DNA of 48,785 bases from NCBI GenBank assembly GCA_050692915.1, contig JBOGVU010000012.1, positions 1 to 48,785 of the forward strand, written 5' to 3'. Position 1 is the first letter of the stretch; each line of letters opens with the position of its first letter. Shown piece by piece: positions 31,560-38,793 of the stretch. The translations under genes were made by a program, and so were the position numbers. The notes under the pieces were generated by a model that saw nothing but the letters and a program-made list of their open reading frames with translations, made no database searches and was not told the DNA's origin. This DNA comes from CALAEC01 sp050692915. GTDB taxonomy: Bacteria; Actinomycetota; UBA4738; CALAEC01.

Positions 31560-31583
31560 GCCTCTCACCTCCTGAGGAAGGTG

Positions 31584-31608
31584 ATTCCCCGCGTCGATGG
31601 GGGGAAAC
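31584..31608 (-). promoter_or_regulatory. SigB/SigF-type promoter of the DUF7218-like gene
   Basis: GTTT (complement of 31605-31608), 15-base spacer, GGGAAT (complement of 31584-31589), giving a leader of about 18 bases with the ribosome site. Confidence 0.6.
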
Positions 31609-31613
31609 GCGGG

Positions 31614-31619
31614 TACGGT
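31614..31619 (+). promoter_or_regulatory. Leaderless -10 element of the PHP gene
   Basis: TACGGT, nine bases before the ATG at 31629. Confidence 0.35.
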
Positions 31620-31628
31620 CTGCGTGCC

Positions 31629-32672
31629 ATGAGCACCGGCGCGACGAACGGGGCCCTGGCCGAACTCCTCGCCGGAGCCGCCGCAGGCGAGGAGGGACAC
31701 CGCCGACGAGCCCTCCGCCGGGCCGCCCGGGCGGCGCTCCTGTGGCCGGAGGAGGCCGAGGACCTCGACCGGGCCGGCCGCCCGCTGACCGAGCTGCGGG
31801 CGGTGGGGCCGTGGGTGGCCGACCGGGTCCGAAACTGGCTCGACGAGCCTCCCCCGGTCCCGACGCCGCCCGAGGTCCGGCGGGGGTTCATGACCAGGGC
31901 CGAGGCCCGCCGCATCCTGGCCGACCACCCCTCGGCCCCCAGGGCGCGGGCGGACCTCCAGATGCACAGCACGTGGAGCGACGGCACCATCTCCATCGAG
32001 GAGATGGTGGCCCGCTCGGCCACGCTCGGGCGCGAGTACGTCTCGATCACCGATCACTCCGTCGGCCTCCCGATCGCCGGCGGGATGGACGAGGCCACCC
32101 TGCTCCGCCAGGGCGTCGAGATCGACCGCCTGAACGCGGCGGGGGCCGGGCCCCGCATCCTCCGGTCGATCGAGATGAACCTCTCGCCCGAGGGCCAGGG
32201 GGACATGGACCCCGGCGTCCTCCGGGGGCTCGACCTGGTGCTCGGCGCGTTCCACTCGAAGCTTCGGCTCACCGAGGACCAGACCGACCGGTACCTGGCC
32301 GCGGTCCGGAACCCGTCCGTGCACGTGTTGGCGCATCCCCGGGGGCGCCGATGGGACACCCGCCCCGGGCTCCGCGCCGACTGGCCGACGGTGTTCGGGG
32401 CGGCGGCTGAGGCCGGGACCGCGCTGGAGATCGACGCGTTCCCCGACCGCCAGGACCTCCAGGTCGAGCTGTCGGAGCTGGCCCGCGAGGCGGGAGTGTG
32501 GATCTCGATCGGGTCCGACGCCCATCACCCCGACGAGCTCGACCACCTGGAGATCGGGGAGGCCGCCGCCATCCGAGCCGGGATCCCTCCGGATCGCATC
32601 CTGAACCTGCTCCCCGCGGAAGGGGTCGTGGCCTGGGCGAAGGCGAAACGGGACCGAGTTTCGGGTCCGTGA
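31629..32672 (+). CDS. HhH and PHP-domain protein (PolX C-terminal-like phosphoesterase)
   Basis: A 347-residue protein. The N-terminal part resembles a helix-hairpin-helix region (LTELRAVGPWVADRVRNWL), followed by a PHP domain from about residue 105: ADLQMHSTWSDGT (first metal-site histidines), SITDHSVGLPI, LGAFHSKLRL, LAHPRGRRWD and GSDAHHPDELDHLEIG. This matches the PHP module of bacterial PolX, but the polymerase-beta nucleotidyltransferase domain is absent. A metal-dependent phosphatase or nuclease is likely. ATG at 31629 is chosen over an upstream GTG frame because TACGGT lies nine bases upstream. Confidence 0.85.
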   Translation: MSTGATNGALAELLAGAAAGEEGHRRRALRRAARAALLWPEEAEDLDRAGRPLTELRAVGPWVADRVRNWLDEPPPVPTPPEVRRGFMTRAEARRILADHPSAPRARADLQMHSTWSDGTISIEEMVARSATLGREYVSITDHSVGLPIAGGMDEATLLRQGVEIDRLNAAGAGPRILRSIEMNLSPEGQGDMDPGVLRGLDLVLGAFHSKLRLTEDQTDRYLAAVRNPSVHVLAHPRGRRWDTRPGLRADWPTVFGAAAEAGTALEIDAFPDRQDLQVELSELAREAGVWISIGSDAHHPDELDHLEIGEAAAIRAGIPPDRILNLLPAEGVVAWAKAKRDRVSGP

Positions 32673-32683
32673 AACGGGGGAAT
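32658..32683 (+). promoter_or_regulatory. SigB/SigF-type promoter of nucleotidyltransferase paralogue 1
   Basis: GTTT at 32658-32661, 16-base spacer, GGGAAT at 32678-32683. The -35 overlaps the end of the PHP gene. The TTG start is 11 bases beyond the -10, so the message would be leaderless or nearly so. Confidence 0.55.
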
Positions 32684-32694
32684 GAATCGACGCG

Positions 32695-33324
32695 TTGCCT
32701 TTCGGTTCGCCCCGAACGACCCCGGACCACCTCGAGTCGCACGCCACGGTCCTTCATGACGTGACCTCGGTCCTCGATGGGGCCGGGGTCGCCCACGTGG
32801 TGTTCGGCAGCCTGGCCACCGTGGCCCTGGGCCGTCCGCGCCCGCTCAGCGCGGACGAGGACATCGACCTCCTGATCCGGCCGCCGGATGCGGCACGCGT
32901 GGCCGATCTCCTGTCCTCCTCCGGCTACGTGGTGGAGGAGACCGATCCCTCGTGGATCCGCAAGGCGAAGCGACTCGGGGTGACCGTCGACCTGATCCAC
33001 CGGGCCGGGAGCGAGGTGCACCTCGACAGGGAGATGCTGGAGCGCGCGCCGTCGGTGGAGGTACTCGGCTCCTCCGTCCGCCTGATCCCCCCCGAGGACC
33101 TCGCGGTGATCAAGGCGGTGCTCCACGACGAGACCCGGCCCGGCGACTGGTTCGACGCGCTGGCCCTGACCGCCCGTCCAGGCTTCGACTGGGACTATCT
33201 GCTGCGCCGGGCCCGGGGGCACGGGGTCCAGCGGATGCTCAGCCTTCTGCTCTACGCTCGGGCCGACGGGACGAAGGTTCCGGAGCGGGTCCTGGCCGAG
33301 CTACTCGACGCCGTGCCCCGCTAA
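32695..33324 (+). CDS. Nucleotidyltransferase-fold protein, paralogue 1
   Basis: A 209-residue protein with a minimal nucleotidyltransferase core: VVFGSLATVALGR followed by DEDIDLLIRP supplies the GS and D-x-D metal motif near residues 37-62. VIPP/LIPPEDLAVIKAVLHDETRPGDWFDALAL near 140 is typical of AbiEii/DUF6036-like enzymes. It is clearly paralogous to the protein at 35476-36129. TTG at 32695 fits a leaderless start from a SigB-type promoter; GTG at 32761 is the alternative. No HEPN or AbiEi partner is adjacent, so a toxin role is not supported. Confidence 0.75.
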   Translation: MPFGSPRTTPDHLESHATVLHDVTSVLDGAGVAHVVFGSLATVALGRPRPLSADEDIDLLIRPPDAARVADLLSSSGYVVEETDPSWIRKAKRLGVTVDLIHRAGSEVHLDREMLERAPSVEVLGSSVRLIPPEDLAVIKAVLHDETRPGDWFDALALTARPGFDWDYLLRRARGHGVQRMLSLLLYARADGTKVPERVLAELLDAVPR

Positions 33325-33330
33325 CTCGCT

Positions 33331-33690
33331 TCACCCTTCGACGAGCCGGACGTTCGGGCGGTCCACGATCCCCGACACGGCCAGGATCCGCCGCACGATC
33401 CCCCGCGGGTTCCGGAGGACCAGGGACCCCCGGTCCCCGAGCGTCACCAGGCCCCGGCAGATGAGGTCGAGGCCGGTGCTGTCCATGAACTCCAGACCGG
33501 ACAGCTCGAGGACCACGGTGGCTCCGGGCCGCCAGGCGGCATCCACCAGGTCCCGAGCCGTGGCCGCCGTGGAGAGGTCGATCGTCCCCGTGAGCGAGTA
33601 CCCGGACCCGTCGGGAAGAGGAATCACCTTCAGGGTGGGCTCCGGCTCCACGGACGCCGACAGGTTCACGTCATCCGTTCCGGATATCAC
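33331..33690 (-). CDS. STAS-domain anti-sigma factor antagonist
   Basis: A 119-residue protein with a short N-terminal extension and one STAS domain; the serine switch is in EFMDSTGLDLICRGL near residue 70. A third STAS antagonist of the window, encoded 16 kb from the sigB hub and next to SigB-type promoters. The start is uncertain: GTG at 33690 or GTG at 33669. Convergent with nucleotidyltransferase paralogue 1 and divergent from crp. Confidence 0.85.
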   Translation of the reverse strand: MISGTDDVNLSASVEPEPTLKVIPLPDGSGYSLTGTIDLSTAATARDLVDAAWRPGATVVLELSGLEFMDSTGLDLICRGLVTLGDRGSLVLRNPRGIVRRILAVSGIVDRPNVRLVEG

Positions 33691-33743
33691 GGGCGAACGC
33701 TACCGCCGAAGTCCCTTCCCGTCGGTACGGTGGCGTACGGACC

Positions 33744-33768
33744 GTTTGGCCGGCCGGGTCTCGGGAAC
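33744..33768 (+). promoter_or_regulatory. SigB/SigF-type promoter of the Crp/Fnr gene
   Basis: GTTT at 33744-33747, 15-base spacer, GGGAAC at 33763-33768. Leader of about 20 bases with AAGGAAA before the ATG at 33796. Confidence 0.5.
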
Positions 33769-33795
33769 ATACAGACCAGCAAGGAAACCAGGCCG

Positions 33796-34500
33796 ATGAA
33801 CATCCCGAGCGGGAACCGACTCGTTGACGCGCTCCCTGGGCCGGACCGCCATGCCCTCGCGTCCGGAGCGCATCGTCGTCGTCTCGAGCAGCGGGAAGTG
33901 CTGTGGGAGCCGGGCGAACGGATCGACGTCGTGGCCTTCCCGATCAGTGGCGTCATCTCGCTGCTGACGTCGACCGTCAACGGCGATGGCGTGGAGCTGG
34001 CCACCATCGGCAAGGAGGGGATGGTCGGGGTATCGGTCGTCCTCGGTGGCCGGGACCGGCCGATCGAGCGGGCGGTCGCCCAGATAGCCGGCGAGGCCCT
34101 GCTGATCGACGCGAACGACTTCGAGGCCCGCCTGGGCGAGAGCGTCCAGCTTCGGAACCTCATGCTCGGGTACACGCACACCCTGCTGAAGCATGTCGCC
34201 CAGGGCGTGGCCTGCAACCGACTTCACCCAGTGGAGCAGCGATGCGCCCGGTGGCTGCTTGCCACGCGGGATCGGGTGGATCGGGACGAGCTCGAACTCA
34301 CCCACGAGTTCCTGGCCCAGATGCTCGGGGTGCGCCGGGCCTCGGTCTCCGAGACCCTGGGGGTCCTCCAGCGGGCCGGGCTCGTCGGCACCCGTCGGGG
34401 AGCCATCCTGATCGAGGACCCGTCCGGGCTCCGGGACGCCGCGTGCGAGTGCTACGAGGTCGTGCGAGAGGAGTACGACCGACTCCTGCCCGCGGACTGA
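33796..34500 (+). CDS. Crp/Fnr family transcriptional regulator
   Basis: A 234-residue regulator. The N-terminal part is a cyclic-nucleotide-binding-like beta barrel (REVLWEPGERIDVVAFPISGVISLL), but the phosphate-binding RXA motif of cAMP receptors is not obvious. The C-terminal winged helix contains LTHEFLAQMLGVRRASVSETLGVLQRAGLV. No N-terminal cysteine cluster of Fnr type. The ligand is unknown. ATG at 33796 follows AAGGAAA, with a SigB-type promoter upstream, so this regulator may relay the stress response. Its last 49 bases overlap the convergent metallophosphoesterase gene. Confidence 0.88.
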   Translation: MNIPSGNRLVDALPGPDRHALASGAHRRRLEQREVLWEPGERIDVVAFPISGVISLLTSTVNGDGVELATIGKEGMVGVSVVLGGRDRPIERAVAQIAGEALLIDANDFEARLGESVQLRNLMLGYTHTLLKHVAQGVACNRLHPVEQRCARWLLATRDRVDRDELELTHEFLAQMLGVRRASVSETLGVLQRAGLVGTRRGAILIEDPSGLRDAACECYEVVREEYDRLLPAD

Positions 34501-35228
34501 GACCCGGGCCGCACCCCGTCGCCGACCCGGTAGACCTTGTACGCGTGACCGATCACGGTCTCGGCCACGTTGCGCACGGTGATCCCACCGGCGGTCACGC
34601 CCTTCTCCTTCCCCCGATGGGCATGACCGTGGATCACCAGGTCGGCGCCGGCCCGATCGATGGCCTCGGCCAGGAGGTAGCTGCCCAGGAACGGGAAGAT
34701 CTCCAGGCGCTCCCCGGCGAGCGTCGCGTCGACCGGCGCGTAGTGGAGGAGCGCGATGCGGACATCGGCCCGGAGCCCCGCCAGGGCCTCCTCCAGCCCG
34801 GCCGCCAGCGTCTCGGTGTGGCCGACGAAGGCCTTCATCTCGTCCTCGCCGAACGCGGATGCCGAGGCCCCGGCGAACCCGCCCCCGAAGCCCTTGGTCC
34901 CGGCGACGCCGAGGCGGGTGCCGTCGATCTCGAGCACCACGCCCTCGCGCTCCAGGACCCGGACGCCGGCGCCCTCGAGGTGCTCGCGGATCCGGGCCTC
35001 CTCTCCCGAGTGGTGGTCGTGGTTGCCGAGGACCGCCACCACCGGCACGCCGAGGTCCCGCAGCTCCTCGGCCACGATGCGGCCCTCCTCCTCGGTCCCC
35101 CGGCGGGTCAGGTCGCCGGCCAGGAGGAGGATGTCGGCGCGCTGGGGGAGACCCTCGAACCGTGGGCGGATCGTGCCCACCGAGTCCGGCCCGGCGTGGA
35201 GATCCCCGACGGCGGCGACCCTGGTCAC
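34452..35228 (-). CDS. Metallophosphoesterase
   Basis: A 258-residue calcineurin-like phosphoesterase with all metal motifs: VGDLHAG near residue 7, LAGDLTRRG near 38, VLGNHDHHSG near 67 and VIHGHAHRG near 200. The substrate is unknown. GTG at 35228 overlaps the BON gene stop by four bases; it is the last gene of the nucleotidyltransferase 2 / BON / phosphoesterase operon that starts at a SigB-type promoter. Its 3' end overlaps crp tail to tail. Confidence 0.88.
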   Translation of the reverse strand: MTRVAAVGDLHAGPDSVGTIRPRFEGLPQRADILLLAGDLTRRGTEEEGRIVAEELRDLGVPVVAVLGNHDHHSGEEARIREHLEGAGVRVLEREGVVLEIDGTRLGVAGTKGFGGGFAGASASAFGEDEMKAFVGHTETLAAGLEEALAGLRADVRIALLHYAPVDATLAGERLEIFPFLGSYLLAEAIDRAGADLVIHGHAHRGKEKGVTAGGITVRNVAETVIGHAYKVYRVGDGVRPGSQSAGRSRSYSSRTTS

Positions 35229-35479
35229 GACACCGGTTCCGACGGCCCCGGGCCCAGGTCCTCGGTCACCGAGAGCTCGTTGTGCACCTCGAGCTCCGGG
35301 GCCACCTCTCGGACCACCCGCTCCACGGCCTCCCGGCGCTCGGACGTGGCCACGGCCCCGGCCAGGAACACCCGGCCGCCGGCGATCCGCACGTCGAGCT
35401 CGAGCTCCCCGGTGCGCGGGTCGATGGCCAGAGCATCCTGGATCCGGGCCACCACGTACTCGGGCTGCCCGCCGCTCAC
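35225..35479 (-). CDS. BON-domain protein
   Basis: An 84-residue cytoplasmic protein consisting of one BON domain: VVARIQDALAIDPRTGELELDVRIAGGRVFLAGAV split across two strands, then SERREAVERVVREVAPELEVHNEL. BON domains bind phospholipid or ligands and occur in stress proteins. No signal peptide. Coupled by four-base overlaps to the genes on both sides. Confidence 0.85.
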   Translation of the reverse strand: MSGGQPEYVVARIQDALAIDPRTGELELDVRIAGGRVFLAGAVATSERREAVERVVREVAPELEVHNELSVTEDLGPGPSEPVS

Positions 35480-36129
35480 ACCGCCACCTCCTCCCGAGCC
35501 GCCTCGAGCACGGCCTCGATGGCGTGGTCAGGCACGACCTGGTCGTTCGACCGGGCGTAGTAGAGGAGGCTGAGGACCCGGAGCGGACCGTGATCCCGGG
35601 CCCGATGCACCAGGTAGGCCCAGTCGAGGTCGTCGCGGCGGAGCAGCGCCAGCGCGTCGAACCAGTGCCTGGGGCTGTGCTCCTTGTGGACCAGTGCCTT
35701 GATCACCACGAGGTCCTCCGCGGGGATCACCGGGACGCGGCATCCCTCGACGTCGGCTCGGCGGGCCCGGCCGATCATCTCCTCGTCGAGAATGACGCCG
35801 CCGGAGGACACGAAGATCACGTCGATCAGCACCCGGTCCTTGAGGGCCTTGTACAGCCACCTGGGGTTCGTCTCCTGGGTCCGGAACCCCGCCGCCGATA
35901 GGACCTCCAGCGCCGGGCGGGCGTCCTCCGGCCGGAGGAACACGTCGATGTCGTGGGTCCAGCGGGGACGGCCCAGCGCGGCCGAGGCCAGCCCACCCAT
36001 GAACAGGTGGGGGAGGCCGCTCCGGTCGAACGCGGCCACGGTCTCCTCCAGGACGGCGAAGAAGGTGGCGTCGTCGACCTCGACCTGCCCCTCCCAGAGG
36101 GCGGCCTCGGTCACGGTCGCTTTGCTCAT
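35476..36129 (-). CDS. Nucleotidyltransferase-fold protein, paralogue 2
   Basis: A 217-residue paralogue of the protein at 32695. LFMGGLASAALGRPRWTHDIDVFLRP gives the G-G and D-x-D core near residues 45-70, with VIPAEDLVVIKALVHKEHSPRHWFDALAL and LVHRARDHGPLRVLSLLYYAR shared with paralogue 1. ATG at 36129 is chosen over 36147 because the SigB-type -10 (36140-36145) lies between the two. Heads an operon with the BON and phosphoesterase genes. The substrate is unknown. Confidence 0.78.
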   Translation of the reverse strand: MSKATVTEAALWEGQVEVDDATFFAVLEETVAAFDRSGLPHLFMGGLASAALGRPRWTHDIDVFLRPEDARPALEVLSAAGFRTQETNPRWLYKALKDRVLIDVIFVSSGGVILDEEMIGRARRADVEGCRVPVIPAEDLVVIKALVHKEHSPRHWFDALALLRRDDLDWAYLVHRARDHGPLRVLSLLYYARSNDQVVPDHAIEAVLEAAREEVAV

Positions 36130-36139
36130 CGTTGTGCTG

Positions 36140-36164
36140 GTACCCATCCCCGGCGGCGGGAAAC
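36140..36164 (-). promoter_or_regulatory. SigB/SigF-type promoter of nucleotidyltransferase paralogue 2
   Basis: GTTT (complement of 36161-36164), 15-base spacer, GGGTAC (complement of 36140-36145). The ATG at 36129 is ten bases downstream of the -10, so the message is leaderless or nearly so. Confidence 0.6.
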
Positions 36165-36174
36165 GGGGCGCCGG

Positions 36175-36180
36175 TACACT
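36175..36180 (+). promoter_or_regulatory. Leaderless -10 element of the kelch lipoprotein
   Basis: TACACT, eight bases before the ATG at 36189. Confidence 0.4.
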
Positions 36181-36188
36181 CCCCCTCG

Positions 36189-37139
36189 ATGCCCCGGTGG
36201 GCTCCCTTCGCCGTCGCCCTCGTCCTGGCCGGCTGCATGGCCGAGACGGTCACCCCGGCGCCCCGAGCCACCGGGCTGCAGTGGCGGGAGCTCGCCCCGA
36301 TGCCGACCCCTCGGACGGAGGTCGCCGCGGCCGTGGCCGACGGCAGCATCGTCGTGGCCGGCGGTTTCGCTCCCGGCGGAACGGTTCCCACGGTCGAGGT
36401 CTACGACGTCGCCGCGGACGAGTGGACCGCCGGCCCAGACCTCCCGGTTGGCGTGAACCACGCCATGGCCGCGTCGTTCGAGGGCGAGGTGTACGTGTTC
36501 GGAGGGACGCTCGGTGACGGCGAGATCAGCGACGCCGCGTTCGTCCTCCGCGACGGGGCCTGGCAGCCGCTCCCGCCCATGCCCGAGCCCCGCACCGCCG
36601 GCGGCGCTGCGGTGGCCGGCGACCTGATCTACGTGGTCGGCGGCGTGGGGACCGAGGGGGTGGCCGAGCGGACCCTGGTCCTCGACCCGGCCGCTGGGCG
36701 GTGGTCGGTGACGGAAGGTCTCGGGCGGCCCAGGGAGCACATGGGGGTGGCCGCCGACGGGGATCGTGTCTTCGCTGTGGGCGGCCGGGCCGGGAGCCTG
36801 GCGGGGTTCCCCGACGTTGAGGTGCTCGATCCGGCCACGGGCTCGTGGACGCCGCTCCCCGACCTCCCCACGCCCCGCGGGGGGATAGCCGCCGCGGCGA
36901 CCTCGAACGGGTACGTGGTGGGCGCCGGCGGCGAGGAGGAAGGAGGAACGTTCGACGAGGTCGAGGCGTTCGATGTCGACGCCGAGCGGTGGCTGGCGGC
37001 CCCCCCGATGCCCACGGCCCGCCACGGCGTCGGCGTCGTCGCCGTGGGCACGACGGTCTACGTCATCGCCGGCGGCGTGGAGCCGGGGCTGTCCTTCTCC
37101 GGCGCGGTCGAGGCCATCGACCTGGCACCCCTCGGCTGA
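36189..37139 (+). CDS. Kelch-repeat lipoprotein
   Basis: A 316-residue lipoprotein. Signal peptide with lipobox LVLAGC ending at Cys16, then five to six kelch repeats with the typical GG plus spaced Y/W pattern: IVVAGGFAPGG, VYVFGGTLGD, IYVVGGVGTEG, VFAVGGRAGS and VYVIAGGVEPG. A beta-propeller on the outer face of the membrane, presumably for binding. ATG at 36189 has TACACT eight bases upstream. Divergent from the nucleotidyltransferase operon. Confidence 0.85.
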   Translation: MPRWAPFAVALVLAGCMAETVTPAPRATGLQWRELAPMPTPRTEVAAAVADGSIVVAGGFAPGGTVPTVEVYDVAADEWTAGPDLPVGVNHAMAASFEGEVYVFGGTLGDGEISDAAFVLRDGAWQPLPPMPEPRTAGGAAVAGDLIYVVGGVGTEGVAERTLVLDPAAGRWSVTEGLGRPREHMGVAADGDRVFAVGGRAGSLAGFPDVEVLDPATGSWTPLPDLPTPRGGIAAAATSNGYVVGAGGEEEGGTFDEVEAFDVDAERWLAAPPMPTARHGVGVVAVGTTVYVIAGGVEPGLSFSGAVEAIDLAPLG

Positions 37140-37160
37140 GGAGCCCGTGATCCGGGCCGG

Positions 37161-38063
37161 TCAGGTGGACGGGGGCCCGGCGCCCTGCCCCTTCAGCCGC
37201 TTGGCCACCCTCCGGGTCCGGCCCGCCGGGGGCGGCTCGTCCTTCCCGGCCCGGATGACGTCCTCGTAGCCCATGCCCCCCCGTTCCGGGAACAGCTCCA
37301 GGAGCCGCTGGTACACCCACAGGAAGAGGTCCCCCTCGGTAGCCGTCGGGTACAGCTCCAGGAGGTTCTCCCTCCGGATCGCCTCGACCGTCGGTCGGTA
37401 GACCCGGTCGTACCAGTCCGCGGCCACCTCCTCCGGGGGAAGGACCTCCCCGCGCTCCTGCATCAGGTGATAGCCGTGAACCTTCACGTTCTCCAGGAGC
37501 TGGATGTAGCCCTGTGCTCTGGTGAACTCGATCCGAGCCTCCGGACGGGCCCGCTCCAGGCCCGACTCCTCCATGAAGATCCGCTCCTGCTCCGCATGGA
37601 TGATCCGGCCGAGATCGGCATCGGCGGGTAGCCTCCACCGGGATCGCAGCTCCGTGACCTCCGCATCGATGTGCGACATCCGCCGCTGCCGGGCGATGGC
37701 CACCCGATGGTGACCGTCGATCACGAAGTACGCCTCGCCGAGCCGGTACACCTGGATCGGGGGAAAGTCTCCCTCGGGAAACGCTTCCTCCACGCGGCGC
37801 CAGCGGTCCTCCACGCGCCGACGGCGAGGGAGGAAGTCCCGGTCGAACTCCCCGGCACGGTCGACGGTCCCGACGATCTTGGAGACCTCGATCGGCATGA
37901 TTCCCAGATAGCTCTGCTCGAAGGCCCTGAGTCGGCGGCTCACCTCGTCGAGAGGGAGGAGATCGGCGGGCCGTGGGCTGCGGCGGATCAATCGAGCGAG
38001 CCTCCGGTAGGCCTGGCGACGGCGAGCCCTCTCGTACGTGGACCCGGTGATCCTGTCCATCAC
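37161..38063 (-). CDS. ParB/Srx-fold protein with DGHHRV motif
   Basis: A 300-residue protein. PPIQVYRLGEAYFVIDGHHRVAIA near residues 105-128 is the ParB/sulfiredoxin-like core seen in a family of actinobacterial ParB-like proteins; the flanks are mostly helical and highly charged, with many Arg. No classical ParB DNA-binding helix-turn-helix is evident. GTG at 38063 and ATG at 38060 both overlap the stop of the upstream metallophosphoesterase, so the two are coupled. CTPase or nucleotide binding is possible; function unknown. Confidence 0.7.
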   Translation of the reverse strand: MMDRITGSTYERARRRQAYRRLARLIRRSPRPADLLPLDEVSRRLRAFEQSYLGIMPIEVSKIVGTVDRAGEFDRDFLPRRRRVEDRWRRVEEAFPEGDFPPIQVYRLGEAYFVIDGHHRVAIARQRRMSHIDAEVTELRSRWRLPADADLGRIIHAEQERIFMEESGLERARPEARIEFTRAQGYIQLLENVKVHGYHLMQERGEVLPPEEVAADWYDRVYRPTVEAIRRENLLELYPTATEGDLFLWVYQRLLELFPERGGMGYEDVIRAGKDEPPPAGRTRRVAKRLKGQGAGPPST

Positions 38064-38722
38064 GCGGCCACCTCGACGATCCTGGACGGGACGGCGTTCA
38101 CCACCAGAACCTCCTCCAGCCGCCGATCGGGACGCTCTTGCCCGTACGGATGGATGTGGCCGTGCACGAGGAGCTTGGGACGGAGCCGTCCGGCCAGCCG
38201 GTGGAACGCGTCGAACCCCCTGTGGGCCGGATCATCCTCATCCCCCAAGCCGAGCGGCGGGGCGTGAGTGACCAGGACGTCGAGGCCTCCCAGGCGCCGG
38301 GCCCGGCGGGCCAGCCGGCGAGCCCTGCGGCGCATCTGCCCCTGCGTGTACTGGTTCGGGCCCTCCCGGTACCGGACCGAGCCTCCCAGCCCGCCCACCC
38401 GGAGCCCCCGGGTCCGCTCCACGCGCCCGTCCACGTTGGTGCACCCTGCCGGACCCGGAGGATCGTGGTGTGGAAGCACCGCGGCCAGGTCGATCGGCGC
38501 GAGGCCCAGGCCCTGATCGATCTCGGGCCGGTCGATGAGGTCGGGGTCGTGGTTGCCCGGGACGTACAGGAGCGGCACGTTCAGGACCGTCACCAGGTAC
38601 TCGAGGTAGTCGAACGGGAGATCGCCGCAGGAAACCACGAGGTCGGGTGCCGCCCGCGTGAGGTTGTCGGGCACGAACAGTGCCTCGTTCACCTCGTCGG
38701 CGACGGCCAGGACCCTGGTCAC
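38060..38722 (-). CDS. Metallophosphoesterase
   Basis: A 220-residue calcineurin-like phosphoesterase: VLAVADEVNE (first motif degenerate), VVSCGDLPFDYLEYL near residue 31, YVPGNHDPD near 54, VTHAPPLGLGD near 150 and LVHGHIHPYG near 185. GTG at 38722 has TAGCAT six bases upstream, a leaderless layout. The substrate is unknown; it belongs to a family distinct from the one at 34452. Confidence 0.85.
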   Translation of the reverse strand: MTRVLAVADEVNEALFVPDNLTRAAPDLVVSCGDLPFDYLEYLVTVLNVPLLYVPGNHDPDLIDRPEIDQGLGLAPIDLAAVLPHHDPPGPAGCTNVDGRVERTRGLRVGGLGGSVRYREGPNQYTQGQMRRRARRLARRARRLGGLDVLVTHAPPLGLGDEDDPAHRGFDAFHRLAGRLRPKLLVHGHIHPYGQERPDRRLEEVLVVNAVPSRIVEVAA

Positions 38723-38728
38723 CGCTCC

Positions 38729-38734
38729 ATGCTA
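38729..38734 (-). promoter_or_regulatory. Leaderless -10 element of the metallophosphoesterase/ParB-like operon
   Basis: TAGCAT on the minus strand, six bases before the GTG at 38722. Confidence 0.4.
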
Positions 38735-38765
38735 CGAGCCTGCCGACGACGCGACCCACGCCGTG

Positions 38766-38771
38766 TAGCGT
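38766..38771 (+). promoter_or_regulatory. -10 element upstream of a mini-ORF and the Ddn-like gene
   Basis: TAGCGT, six bases before an ATG at 38778 that opens a four-codon frame ending right before the Ddn-like gene. Confidence 0.35.
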
Positions 38772-38777
38772 GAGGGT

Positions 38778-38792
38778 ATGGAGCGCCGGTGA
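38778..38792 (+). other. Possible leaderless four-codon ORF (MERR)
   Basis: ATG at 38778 is placed exactly as leaderless starts are elsewhere in this window. It encodes Met-Glu-Arg-Arg and stops at 38790-38792, one base before the ATG of the Ddn-like gene, which itself has no good ribosome site. It could serve translation by reinitiation. It may also be chance. Confidence 0.3.
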
Positions 38793-38793
38793 C

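Noticed and set aside
31591..31616. GCGT-N16-GGGTAC towards the PHP gene as a Streptomyces-style SigB promoter
   Set aside because: It needs the loose GNNT -35, and the same bases hold the far better opposite-strand SigB site and a TACGGT leaderless -10.
32658..32675. GTTTC...GAAAC inverted repeat at the end of the PHP gene as a terminator
   Set aside because: The stem has only five bases with no T-tract, and the sequence is better explained as the -35 region of the SigB-type promoter.
32695..36129. AbiE-type toxin-antitoxin or phage-defence island around the nucleotidyltransferases
   Set aside because: No AbiEi, HEPN, nuclease or other defence gene is adjacent, and the neighbours are regulators and housekeeping proteins.
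37152..37180. CCGGGCC...GGCCCGG inverted repeat between the kelch and ParB-like genes
   Set aside because: Seven-base stem with a long loop running into coding sequence; such pairs are expected by chance at this GC content.
38774..38779. GGGTAT upstream of the Ddn-like gene, a possible SigB -10
   Set aside because: No -35 match at the right distance; TAGCGT just upstream explains the region better.
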